A stretch of DNA of 64,000 bases from Eutypella sp. D-1. Its lineage: Eukaryota; Ascomycota; Sordariomycetes; Xylariales; Diatrypaceae. The stretch covers positions 1,612,001 through 1,676,000 of the forward strand of contig JAJTTP010000007.1 in NCBI GenBank assembly GCA_023313575.1. Reading direction: 5' to 3'. Every line of letters starts with the position of its first letter. The stretch's first letter is position 1. Positions 49,159 through 60,760 of this stretch are shown here, one piece after another. The notes under the pieces are model-generated. The model saw only the letters and a program-made list of their open reading frames with translations. It was not told the origin of the DNA and did no database searches. Made by a program: the position numbers and the translations under genes.

Positions 49159-52100
49159 TCATGCTCCCGCGGCCTTCAAGAATAGCGGCCCGAACAGCAT
49201 ATACCGCAGCGACCTATCATGGCGCTTGGGGACGGCCCAGAAGCCGACGAACGGGCCTGTGGTGCTGCTGTCAAACGGCTCGTGGCGCGCGATCTTAACG
49301 CTGCCATCCTCATCCGTCTTTTCGGCGCCTTCGATACCGTTACCCTTCAGTACAGATGTGACAGGAGGGGTCGTCGGGGTTGTGGCGAGCTCGTATATAG
49401 CCTTCGCATGTAGGAGATCGGAGGCAGTGTTTTTCCGACCGGCTCCAGCTCCGGCTCCGGCCGCGGCCGTTGTTCCGGCCTCATCCTGGAACCGCAGCCT
49501 CCGGCCGGCGTCCGTGCGGAACTGCGTCATCTTTATGTTAGTAGATAAATCTAACTAGTAATTACACCACCGCTGGGTGGGCAGAGTAGATAGGGGGGAA
49601 ATAGGGTAGAGATGCATGTAACTCACGGTAAGACACACAACGCGGTTCCCGCGCCCCAGCCCAATCTCCATGCGCGTGAGCGCCTCCCCGTGCAGGAGCC
49701 CAAGCCTCTGGGGCCGTTTCCCGCGCGCACCGAGCGTTGCCATCCGGCCGCCGTCACGATACACGAGCGTCAGGCCCGTAGGCTCGCCGCTGACGTCCTT
49801 GAACGAAACCACGAGGGCGACGACGGGGTTTGCGACCGCGCTGGGGGTCTGGTCGTTGTTGCCTTCGCCGTCGGCATCGGTGGAGGCCGTCGCTACCTCC
49901 TCCGCCATAAATACTTTCTCTCTCACCATCCACGTTGGGAAATTGGTGCGCTTGGCGAGGCTCATGTCGCGGGTCACGCTCATCGGCGGGATCGGTACCA
50001 GCGGGCTCAGGTGCGCCATATTCACCTTGGGCGCGTAGAGTACGCGGACGTGGTCCCATTCGAAGTTGCAGCCCCAGAGAATCCCATGCTAGAAAAGGGA
50101 GGGGAGGCGTTGAATGTTAGCCCTGTGTTTACATAGTTTCATATAATGAACGAATGAAAAGAGCTCCTTGTTTCTCTCTCAGATAAGAATGAAGATGTGG
50201 CGAAAACGCCTTGGAGAAAGGTTCCGGCCTAACTCACCAGGTACTCGTACGGGTTCTCGCGGTACGCAAGACATATCTTCCCGGCCATAGGCGCCACCGA
50301 GTTCGAATTCGAGGTCAGGCTCTGACTGGTAGGCCCCAGAGCAACACCGGAGAACTCTCGCTCGACGCCGCGCGCGGTAGCAAGACGGACCCGAACGACG
50401 GGGCCGAACTTGGCGCGCTTGTAGCTATTGGTGACGTCGTGCCAGGTCGTGACCTGGATGATACGGTCACCGGGCTCGAGCTCGAGGGGCCTTTGGTGCT
50501 CCTGTTCCTGCTCGCGGATCCACTGCCCCACGACCAGCGGCGTGCGCGTGTCGTGGTACTCGATCCAGAGCCCCGAGACGTGCTTTGCCGAGCGCGAACG
50601 CGAGCGCGAGGACGTCTCCTCGTGCGCGCCGCCGATGCCGACCGAGGCCCGGATTAGGCGTACGTTCGTCAGATCCGCCGCCGTGAAGGCGAAGCCCCGC
50701 GGGTACGACAGTATCTCCTCCGCGGACTCCAAGGTCGTCGAGTCGAGCGGTAGGTGGTGTGAGTTCGCGTTGAGCGGGTGCTGCGGGGACGCGGTCGGTG
50801 ACGCTGGTTTCGCGGACATGTTGGCGAGCGAGCGGCTACGGCCGCCGAAGGCGTAGATGTAGTTTCCCGGGGACTGAATTATACGGGGACCTTCTTGTTA
50901 GCCCCGGTGCTATCCGCATAGTTAGGTACTTGGTTTATTGCTTACTTTCACTTTGGCGACGAAACTCGTGAAGACCTTGCCGTCTGGAGGGGTGATGGTG
51001 ACAGGATCGACGTAGTACGGATACGGCCCACAGCCGTCACCGTGGAGACGGAATCTCTGTGACCTTCCCCTGTTGGTGAAGAGCTGGTGACGCGGAATTG
51101 TCGTTAGCGCTGACTGTATATGTTCACTACAGGGCGATTTACTACAATTTATCAGGACAGTCTGCTTACCGTGATCCCCTGGATGGTTTGGGGTCCGGAT
51201 ACCGCGCTCGAGGCCTGCGGCTTCCATTGGGTTAGGGAGTTCGCGACCTCGATCTCCGTGACGACCTCGCCTCCCGGGCCATCGATGAAGAACGTCTGCT
51301 CGATCCCGGCGGCATGCTGCTTGTTCTCGATCAGGTAGTTGCGGCGCCCGTAAGTGCGCCGGCTGCCATCGGAGTAGTCGAACACCATGCCGAGGAAGGC
51401 GGCCGGATAGCCGCCCATCACGACGCCGATCCGCGTCAGCTTCTCCAGCATCTGCCCGTCAGGACCGCCGAAGTCCATGTCCAGACAAAGGTTGAAGGCC
51501 TGCGCAGGCTCAGAGGCGGGTGGACCCGAAACCGCCCAGTCACAGGGGATGTCTGGTATCTCCGGGTTCCACACCTCGGCAAAATGTTCCGGGCCCTCGT
51601 GTAATGACTGGTCTTGATCGTCGTCGTGGAGTTCGGAATCTGCCGGTGTCTCGAGGAGACCTACTGAGATGATTTTACAAGCCTGCAACTAGAGATCAGC
51701 TAGATCGAGACGCAGAGTTTTGATTGGGCAGGGGAGTTCTCACATCGAGCCCGACCGCAAATCCATCGCAGGACGAGTTCTCCGATACAGAAAGCCTTCC
51801 AACACCGCAGTCCGGATCCCCCGTCATATTGCCTACGGAAACTACATGTGAGCCCTGCGGGCCCTCAACGTGGAACCTTAGGCCAGTCATCCCCTTAGCA
51901 CTAGCAGCAACCTCCAGTTCCACTAGCGAAGACCCAGGAGAGAAGGCGACGGTCTCCGTGTGTACGGCATCAACGAAGCCGACGCGAAAGCCGACAGAAA
52001 TATCCCGGAATCCCGCCGCCGTTGGCGGCGGCGGCACATGCAGTCCGCTGATGTAGGTGCGCCCGTCCAGCCGGACAAAGGACACGGCGAGCCGCAAACC

Positions 52101-53308
52101 GCGCGCCCACTCGCCCCGCAAGGAGAGCAGGCGCTGCGCCTCGAAGAAACGACAGCTGAGCTCCAGATCGCGGGTCGCGGCGGCGGCAACAGCGTCCGCG
52201 GGACCGAAGACGGCGTCGGCAGCGACGGCGACTGACGGGCCGAGCGACGCGGCGGGGGCGGCGGTGGAATCGCGGTAGGGCTCATTGGCGACGTGGTCAC
52301 CGTTCGCGAGGCGCAAGCGCAGTGGCCCCGCTACGTCCTCCAGGACCCGCCATATGCGCTTGCGGTTCCGGAACCCGGGGAACAGCTCCGAGTCGCTGAG
52401 CGTGGCGCGCGCCTTGATGTACAGCAGGCGCCAATCGGGCGCTGGCGACCCGGACCGAGGCCGAGGCGCAGGTGCTGTGGTAGTGGTAGATGCCGAAGGC
52501 AAGGGCGACGGCGACGGCGAGGACGGGAAGAAGGGCCCCGCGAACACGAACCCCATCTCCCGCCCGGGCCAGAACCGGCTTGCCCAGAACTCCTGCGGCA
52601 GGACGTTGGGGCCGGACAGCGCGGCCACGTGCCGCGACGCCAGACGCAGGTTGCACAGGTCGGAGCTGGCGAGCTGCTCGAGGATCAGAGCGATGAGCTC
52701 GTTGGGCAGGGAGCGGAAGACGTCGACGGACGATGACGAGGAGGACGTCGGCGACGCCGAGTCCGCTGCCGCTGGTGACGACAGGTCGAGGTCAGGCAGG
52801 CCGAAGGGCGCGGACACGGCCTGGATGGCCTCCCAGACGTAGTGCTCGTCGTGCTGAAGGGGCTCGCGGGGGTCGCCGGTGAGATAGCGGAGGTCGGAGC
52901 CGTTGACCTCGGTGAAATACCCGAAGCGCGAGGGCCGCTGGAACCGCGCCGCCCCGCCGTAGTCGTGCCCCGGCCGCAGCGCCCCGTCCCCGTTCGTCGG
53001 CGTGTTGTATAGTAACGCGAACAGGTGGCGCCCCACGGCGCTGGCCGGCTCCCGGCGCTCCGGATCCACCCGGTCTCGGAGAAGCTCCCAGCAAGCGTCG
53101 TCTGTTGCGACAGCGTAAGAAGACGAAGAGAACACCCCGTAAGCCCGCCGTCTCTTTGGTAAAAAAAAAAAAGAAAAAGAAAAGTGCGGGAAGAGAGACA
53201 GGGAGGGTGAGGAGGTCAGGATTTTTTTACTCACGCACGACATAGCACCAGTACTCCCTGGAGAGATTAAAGTTCGCGTGGGCCGTCAGGAAGGTCTCCT
53301 GATCATCA

Positions 53309-53354
<46 letters not shown>

Positions 53355-53845
53355 TTTGACCGGCGCCCTGATCCTGGGCCCCGTGTAGCTCGTCATATCG
53401 GCGGGCGTTGTCGAGCGGGACGCACGCCTCCTGGTGGTAGTTGAGATATCCGACGCCAGAAACGAACGGCTCAGACACCATGTGGGTAGTCCGGACTGCA
53501 TATATATGGGTAAGTCAACGCAACCACCCAAAAAAAGGGAGGGGGGGGAAGGGACTTAGTAGGCTGATCATCGAAGGGCCCGCTTGCCTGCCCGCCCTAT
53601 CTGATATTTGTCTACTTAAGGGGGGCAGCCACCTCAGCTTGGTAACAACCCAGAAACTCCCACAGTTTCACCCTAAAAGAGAAGAAGAAAAAAAGACACT
53701 CACCCACGCGGATCTCGTTGAGCCAGCTCAGTTCAGGGTGCACGACGAAAGCGTCCTGCCAGGGATCGACGAAGACGCCGCACAGCGAGCAGAAGGTCGC
53801 CGTGCGGCTGGAGATGGTGTCCCACACATGGGGATTGGTGACCAT
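49159..53845 (-). CDS. Large F-box protein, eight exons
   Basis: Eight exons in phase on the minus strand: 53845-53704, 53495-53239, 53153-51744, 51688-51170, 51083-50946, 50873-50238, 50088-49627 and 49530-49159, giving about 1311 residues. A CxxC pair (FCSLCGVF, Cys19/Cys22) opens the protein. Residues about 96-109 are a pure Gly run coded by a GGC repeat. The F-box lies at about 276-316 (VFRSLPNELIALILEQL, then LCNLRLASRHVAAL). F-box proteins recruit substrates to SCF ubiquitin ligases through Skp1. The rest is a long beta-rich region of unknown fold that recurs in fungal F-box proteins of similar architecture, probably the substrate-binding part. Most junctions use GTGAGT or GTAAGC donors. 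The exon 2 donor is GTGCGT, because the overlapping GTGAGT breaks the frame. The start of exon 4 could be 6 nt further on. Confidence 0.82.
53311..53353. repeat. (GCC)n microsatellite coding a polyglycine run
   Basis: A 43-nt pure trinucleotide repeat inside exon 2 of the F-box gene. On the coding strand it is GGC, giving 14 glycines. Likely length-variable among strains. Confidence 0.9.
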
Positions 53846-54855
53846 GCCTTCCTCTCGTTGTCGTTTGTACCTAATCCAAGTAGTTAGGTAGGTAGGTATA
53901 TATTGTTCATCCAAATATAATAATCTATTACCGTGGATCGATGTTATTCGGTGTGTTATTTTCGTTCCTGTTTCTTGCTTGTTCATTCGAAGATGGGTAA
54001 GCCGTCCGTTATATATTTATGAGGGTGGGGGAAGGCTGAAGCTGATACCGTTCACAACAACTAGAGATAGAAAGATCGGGCTTTTGTTTGTACGGGTCTG
54101 ACCGATGTAGTGTAGTACCAATTTATGTGCAAACAGACTGATGATGATGATGGTGGGTGGCCTGGCGTCGGATTGTTTATATTTACTTACTCACACGTCC
54201 CTCCTCTGGTTAGGCGAGTTCTGACATTGGCGGTTGCCTATGGCCCCACTTCTTCTATGCATCCATGGATACCTACATAAGTGAGTCGAGATTGACTCGT
54301 CTACCAGGGGAATACACGATGGCGGGAACCTCAGGAATACACACCATCTGTAAACTACATATATATGTATATATATACCCAAGTAGCTACGGCGGGCCAG
54401 ATTTATGTATCTTCCTTGATAAGTATATTCCTTGAGAGGGGTGGTCAGATTTCAATATAAGTACTTGCATATATATAACTTTCTAGGTAGATAGACTGGA
54501 ACATTGATATACAATTTCGGTTTTCACAGAAACGGTGATTTGTTTTTTGATTTTGATTTTTTTTTGACATGGTCTCGTTTTCTTGATCAGGCACAGCCAT
54601 AATTCTACCTACTTAACAATGCAAGAAAGAAGAAAAAGAAAACACAAGAGAATGAAGGACAAAGTCAAAAAAGCGATGCGTCCTTGAAAAAGCATCCTCG
54701 AGCTGCTCATATATAAACGTCTTAGGGTGGAAATTACAACAGCCCGGTCCCGTGCAACACTCAGAGTACTACCTCCCCCCCCCCCACCTTATTCAACCTA
54801 ATAAGGGATCTTTCCCATGTGACACCAAGCAATGCGCTATATCCTCCCCGCGGCT
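53846..54855. other. Intergenic region
   Basis: Between the start of the F-box gene and the stop of the SH3 gene. It has an 11-base C run at 54775-54785 and several ATATAT tracts near 54360-54480. No gene seen. Confidence 0.6.
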
Positions 54856-55887
54856 TTAGAAGATCGAATTCACGAGGTTGGAACCCATCGTGGCGCCGGC
54901 ACCGAAAATGGCCGCGTTCCCGAGCTTTTTGCCGAACTTCTTGCCGTGCTCGTTAATCTTGCTGTTCCCGCCCTCGGAGCCGCCCTCCTGCTGCGCGGGA
55001 GCGGGGGCTTCGTGACCGCCGCCACCCTGCGCCACGGCCATGGGCGGCACGTGGCTGTTATACGGGTTCTGGCCGCCGGGCGGCGGGGCCGGGTATCCGG
55101 CGGCACCGTAGGGGGGCTGGTTGTGCTGGGGCGGGGGCATGGCGTAGGGCTGGTGTTTCTGCTGCTGGGGGTTGTGGAACTTGTAATCCTGGTCGATGTG
55201 GACATAGTTCTTGGGGAAGATGCCCTCGGCGCCGGTGCGCTCGTTGCGGCCCATCCACCAGTCGTCGTTCATGTACTCGTGGACGGCGATGCCGTCGTCC
55301 CGCTCGAACGACAGATCCCGCTCGTCCGCGGCCTGGTACCGGTACAGCGCGCGGGCGTGCGCCAGCACCGGCTTCGAGGGCGGCGGCGCTGCGGGTGGAC
55401 CTCCGCGCACCGGCAGCGATGGCGGTCCCGTCTGGTTGTAGGCCGGCGGCGCGGGGCTCGGGGCCGAGGGTGCCGGCGTCGGGTTCTGGCTGGGGGGTGG
55501 TTGCTGGCGTTGGTGTGCAGGAGGGTTGTTGTGGAGGCCAAGGTTAGCCATGGCGTTGACGGGAGGCGATTGGGGTGCGGACACGGGGGTCGGCGGCGCG
55601 GGGGAAGCCGCAGTGCCGGGGGCGCGGCCGATGGGGGATTCGGCGGGCAGTAGGGCGGTGACCTGGTCGAAGACCTCGTCGCTCACGACGCCCTTGTCGA
55701 GGAGGTGCTCGAGTTCCTATAATCAGTGTGACACACACATAGATGCGGTTAGCAGATGAGGTCTGTCTTTTAGCTAGCTTGAAAGTAGTTTATCCTCTTG
55801 AGAAGGGGCTGGACTAGACTTTACATTCTTGATCAGACGCAGCGACTTGTTCGTGGCGATGATTTCCTGCCGGTCGAGGGTGACCAT
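54856..55887 (-). CDS. SH3-domain protein of the Lsb1/Pin3 type
   Basis: Exons 55887-55825 and 55716-54856 join in phase across a 108-nt intron to give 307 residues. The N-terminal helical segment (NKSLRLIKN, then ELEHLLDKGVVSDEVFDQV) matches the start of yeast Lsb1/Pin3. A Pro/Ala-rich linker follows. The SH3 domain spans about residues 138-196, with ALYRY, the DERDLSF acidic RT loop, WWMGRN and GIFPKNYV. The C-terminus is Pro/Gln/Tyr-rich and ends with FGKKLGNAAIFGAGATMGS, a short amphipathic segment common in fungal members. Lsb1/Pin3 bind the WASP homologue Las17 at cortical actin patches and restrain actin polymerisation; Pin3 can also promote prion formation in yeast. The function here is inferred from this architecture. 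Confidence 0.85.
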
Positions 55888-56992
55888 CTTGGATTGGGGG
55901 TTCCCAGCTGATGGGCTGGTGATATCGAAGAATGGACGGCTCTGACAATGATGGGGGTCGAAGTTGAAAAATAAAGCGAGCGTCTCGTCTCAGTCGACAA
56001 TTGTGTACAGAGTAAAATCAAAAGGGACGACGGAGGTGAATTAACTTGATGTTAGTTTTGTTTCGTATTTTTTTTTTTTTAGTCTCACAAAGTAAATTCC
56101 TGATTGACTTTCGAGAGGTTTCCAGAAATGAAATCAGAATAAGGATGATGAAAAAATGTTACAGTATAATAAATGTTGGGTTCCTGAATTGTCTGTAACG
56201 TTCAAGGTTGGTTGGTTCATCCGTCACTGCCGCCCCCCAGTTTCCAAGGTTAGCAAGAAAGACAACTGGTTCACTTCAGGTCATTTAGGTGGGCTGGGTT
56301 GCCTGCCTTAGCGGCTGTTCCGTTCCTGCCGCCCGCCCCCCTTGGCTCGTTCAACTTCACTTGGCCGCGTACCTAACAAACCTAACACGATAACGCCATT
56401 AAATAAGTCACCATGAGGCTTAGCGTGTCCCCCAGCACCGCCCCCCCCCCTGGCCAAATTGCCGGGACCCGAGCTTTTTGCGGCTGATCGACATGAAACC
56501 CCCCCCCCCTTCCGCTCCGCCCCCGCCTACATATATGTATACCAGGCCCGGATATATCGAACCCGCCGCCGCCGCCGCCGCTACGGAGACTTACTCCGTC
56601 CGGAATTGAAACGCGTCACAACCCTCCCTCCCCCCGATCACGAGAAAGCCATTTTACCTATAAATACACTATAAATACAGAGTGGGATGGCGGTGGTGGT
56701 GGTCTAAGTGGCTTATTATGCGTGTGTGAGTTCGTGTAATTAGGGTGGGTTTGTGTGAGTGTGATTAGGTTACTTCGTATCAGTACGCATGCGGTACGAC
56801 ATCATGTGTGTGTGTGTGCACATATGTGTGACATTCTCTACCTAAATCAAAAGGCTGGCGTTGGCTGAGATAACCCAGTTCTGCAATACCAATTTTTTTT
56901 CATCGACTAATATCCCCACGCCCCCGCTTCAGTGGGAAAAAGCCATAAACATCGTAGTGATATATATATATCTTTCTATATGCTATGTACAT
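55888..56992. other. Intergenic region
   Basis: Promoter side of the SH3 gene and 3' side of the dehydratase gene. It holds C runs at 56441-56450 and about 56501-56509, a short GCC repeat near 56562-56580 and a TG run near 56805-56818. No gene seen. Confidence 0.6.
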
Positions 56993-58940
56993 TTAGATGA
57001 ACTTGCTGTCCTTGACGACGTACTTGTCGACGTACTCGTCGACGGTGAACTTCTCGAGGGCCTTGGCGTCGAGGCCGAGGTCGACGAGCTCCTTAACGCG
57101 GGCTTCGGGGAGGTGGTGGCCGAGGTGGCGGCGGTACTTGTCGAGGATGTGGGGCTTGGCCTCCTCGCGGCGGAGGCGGTGGCCGAGGGGCGCCTCAACG
57201 ACGACCTCGTCGAGCACGGTGCCGTCCGCGAGCTCGACCGTCAGCGCGTTCGAGATCGTCCGGAGCTCCGGGTCGTGGTAGTCGCGGGTGAACTGCGGGT
57301 CCTCGACGCACTTGATCTTCTGGCGCAGCGACTCCACCAGCGGCGACGTCGCCGCCTCTCCGCCGTCCACGTAGTCCGTCGCCTCCAGCCGCCCGAACAC
57401 CAGCATCACCGCGCACATGTACTGGATGCAGTGGTCCCGGTCCGCGAAGTTGTCCATCGGCTTGAACTGCTTGTCGATGATCCGCACGCACGCCTCGTGC
57501 GTCCGGCACGTGATCCCCTTGATGTCCGCCGCCGACTTGCCCATCTCCTTGAGCTTGTTGTGGATCTTGGACGACGCCTCCACCGCCGTCTGCGAGTGGA
57601 ATTCCGCTGTAAAGAGAGAGAGAAAAACAGAAGAATTGTCAGCATGCATGCGCGCTGTTGTGAAGTGCCTTTTTCACACATCGGCTCTGAAGTAAGATGA
57701 GGGACGCTACTAACCCGGATACGAGACCTTGAACAGGACATTCTCCATCACGTAGCTTCCGTAGGGACGCTGGAACTGGAACTTGTTGCCCTTGAAGAGG
57801 ACGTCGTAGAAGCCCCAGACGGGGGCGGAGAGCACGGTCGGGATGCCGGGCTCGCCCTTGGCGACCTTCAGGGCGAGGTTGACGGCCCGCTGGCAGGCGT
57901 CGCCGGCGGCCCAGGACTTCCGCGACATGGTGTTGGGGGAGTGGCGGTAGGTGCGCAGGCTCTGACCGTCGACCCAGGCCTGGGAGACGGCGTCGGCGAT
58001 CTGCCGCTCGCTCAGCCCGAGCATCTGCGACACGACGGCCGTGCTGGCCACCTTGACCAGCACCACGTGGTCCAGGCCGACCTTGTTGTACGAGTTGAGC
58101 AGGGCCAGGCAGCCCTGGATCTCGTGGGCCTTGATCATGCCCTCGAGGACGTCGCGGACGGTGAAGATCTTACCGCCCGCCAGGTTCCCTCCATTCTTGT
58201 TGGTCCGGTTAACCCAGTCGGCGACGGCGAGGATGGCGCCGAGGTTGTCGGAGGGGTGGCCCCATTCTGCGGCGAGCCAGCAGTCATTGTAGTCGAGCCA
58301 CCGGATCATGGCGCCGATGTTGAAGGCGCCGTTGACGGGGTCGAGCTGAAAGTCGGTGCCGGGAATCTTGGAACCGTTGGGGACGACGGTGCCCGGTACG
58401 ATGGGCCCGAGCAGCTTGGTGCACTCCTTGAACCGGAGGCCCTCAAGACCGCAGCCCAGGGTGTCGAGGAAGACCCATCGCGCGGTGTCAAACTGGCGGC
58501 AAACAAAAGTTACTCGGACGATTAGTGCCATAATCACAAACCAGAATTACAAAGTTATGTACGCGGGGTAAATCTGCGTGTCCGGGAACGGGAAGGGGTA
58601 GGTAGGAGGGATGCGAACTCACAGCTAATTCGGAGTCAATCGGCTTCGTCACATACTGGGCGATATCCTTAATCTCGGGATCGTATTCTCTTCCTTCTTG
58701 CGGCATGGCGGGGGCTGCGTTGCGTGCGGTGGTAGTGGTAGAGAAGGAGCTGATGCGGGCGGTGTTGACAGTAATATTAGTAGTGGCAGAAGTAGTCGCA
58801 GAAGGGATTGAAGGTCGTAGAACTCCAAATTTCGCGGTCCGAACCAATGGAGAGGCTCCTCCTCCTCTCTGAAGTGTCGATGACTGCTGCGTTCGTACCG
58901 ATCTCGAGACTGTTCGTAGGCTTCGACTGATGGCGGACAT
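56993..58940 (-). CDS. 2-methylcitrate dehydratase, mitochondrial (PrpD/MmgE family)
   Basis: Exons 58940-58623, 58492-57715 and 57606-56993 join in phase to give 569 residues. The first 75 residues are rich in Arg, Ser and Thr and poor in acids, as in a mitochondrial presequence. The PrpD domain follows from [13 protein letters not shown] to near the C-terminus. Family-typical stretches are [56 protein letters not shown] and, across the second intron, [13 protein letters not shown]. The second donor is the less common GTTAGT. The enzyme dehydrates 2-methylcitrate to 2-methyl-cis-aconitate in the methylcitrate cycle, which clears propionyl-CoA made from odd-chain fats and branched amino acids. 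Yeast Pdh1 is the counterpart. No other methylcitrate-cycle gene is in the window. Confidence 0.92.
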
Positions 58941-60547
58941 GATTCCTCACTCAAGTCTTTGTTTATCTACCAGAGGTGGAGGTAGAGGAGGAAAAAAAAA
59001 AGTTCGAGGTTTAGACCGTGACCGCCGATAAGGCCGAAGTAGTATTTTCCCTCCCTTAAAAAGATAAAAATAAAAATTGACCAAGCGCGGGTTGGACAGA
59101 AAAAAGAGGTTGGTCGGTACTCCGTAACCTGTAATAATGAGACTTTTGACGGCTTGTAGCGGCTTTAAACTAGAAGAGAGGCTATATAAGTCCCCTGCTC
59201 CGATCTCCGGTTGTAGATATACCTGATATTAGGTTTGTGCTCATAGTACCTGGTAACCTGTAAGGTGGGGTAGCAATCTAGTGGGGTCTACACTACCCCA
59301 CGCCAAAGGGATAGCCCAATATCCTCGGCTAGAAGTATGATACTTAGTATATGATGAACCGCCCTTATAAACTTGACGTAGCCATTATCATGATGACATT
59401 ATCTCTACATAATTTCATAATCATTACAGTGGCGTTTCTCATGATTTCCATGTAGTTATGGCGACTTGAATTTCTCCATATCTGTCCAGATATGGATTTT
59501 CCGGCAATAGGACTTTTAAGAGTTTTACCCTGTACCTGACTTATTATGGCTTCCCGCCGTCCAATCCTTAAGGCCAGAGCCGGCGCGGAGTACATTCCCG
59601 GCCAAGGGTAACGGGCTAGTTTAGCTCCGAGAGATTCGGTATCCCGAGGTTCATTCTCCGCTGCTCCGTATGGACATTTCATGTCAGCAATGCTGGTACC
59701 ACCCTTACCTCGGTGCTTAACACATGCAAAATCTCTCTATCTAGAACTGCGGACTGTCATGCTTCGCTATCAAACCTAGCCCCGTGTGTTTCATTGGTGA
59801 ATCTGTTAGTTTCACGATTGATGACACGCAAGATAACCAATCACTCCGGCGCGACTGGCTATCTCAGCGGTAGGAGCTTACACACCTCCAGTCATTCTCG
59901 TTTCTAGTTCAGCGACTCAACCACAGGTATATTGTCAAAGGTTTTAGTCTAAAATTCGGCGGTCGCCTTGGCCCCTATTTACCATTGTCGTGGCAGAGCT
60001 GTACCTACAACTTAGACGGGGAAAAGGGGGGGGGGGCGGCGTATGGGAAATTTCCCACATACACAAGCAAATACCTTGTATTATCACTGAACGCATAGTA
60101 AGATACCAACGGATCAAAAGCCTTGTCTTGCGGAAAAGGTGATAATAGCATTTGTTCTTACCAGAGAATCCAAATACTGGTGCGCTATGAATACGGAGTT
60201 GCTATCTCATGTATGTGCCCTATAGGATCCCTCTCAGAGCTTCCCCTATCCTAGCTATGTACAATAACGGGAGTACTCCAGAATGGTCGGCGTCACCGTC
60301 TTATGGACGAGTATATAGCCGTGAAACGGCGAAGGGGGTTCATCGTCGTGGCTCCCTACCTATTCCAGAGACACGGCGTCATCGCGCCGGGATCGTCAAT
60401 ACGCCGGCTTAGAAAGGGTCCCTATAAGCAACCGACTTCTTTTCCTATCCAAAATAGTCAGCACATCAATCCAGCTCTCTCTCTCACTCTCTTCCCCCCT
60501 CTCGCTCACTCGCTCACCCCCCATCCCCAGGAAGATTTTGGAATCAA
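58941..60547. other. Intergenic region
   Basis: Upstream of the dehydratase gene. A TATA-like CTATATAAG lies at about 59180-59190, roughly 240 bp from the start codon. No gene seen; a tRNA-like string near 59855-59880 is rejected elsewhere. Confidence 0.55.
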
Positions 60548-60760
60548 CTAACTGCAGATATCGTTCATAGCCTGGCTGCAATAGCTGAACTTGTCCCTGT
60601 CGCCGCGGTACTGCCGGCACTGCCGCCCGATCTTGCCGAACGCGCATTCGGCGATCTCACGCGCACAGCTGTCCCTCGGCTCCACCACTACCGCCACCGG
60701 GCCCGCGGTGCCCAGCGTCGCGAGGAACGTGAGGGCGGAGACGATAGTAAGTCCGCGCAT
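60548..60760 (-). CDS. Small secreted cysteine-containing protein
   Basis: 70 residues from ATG 60760. An upstream in-frame extension to 61021 is probably leader. A signal peptide is clear (MRGLTIVSALTFLATLGTAG, cut near TAGPV). The mature part is about 50 residues, basic, with five Cys (DSCAREIAECAFGKIG, RQCRQ, SYCSQ, DICS). An odd number of Cys leaves one unpaired unless the protein dimerises or the model misses an exon. No family recognised. Small secreted Cys-rich proteins in fungi include effectors and antimicrobial or adhesion proteins; nothing here decides between them. It is flanked on both sides by more than 1.5 kb without genes. Confidence 0.6.
   Translation of the reverse strand: MRGLTIVSALTFLATLGTAGPVAVVVEPRDSCAREIAECAFGKIGRQCRQYRGDRDKFSYCSQAMNDICS

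Noticed and set aside
54832..55653. 273-codon plus-strand frame opposite the SH3 gene
   Set aside because: Gly/Arg/Val-rich mirror of a Pro/Ala-rich coding strand; the SH3 domain is on the other strand.
59845..59910. tRNA-like string with GGCTATCTCAGCGGTAGGAGC
   Set aside because: It resembles a D-arm, but no anticodon stem, no GGTTCGANTCC box and no matching 3' acceptor strand follow.
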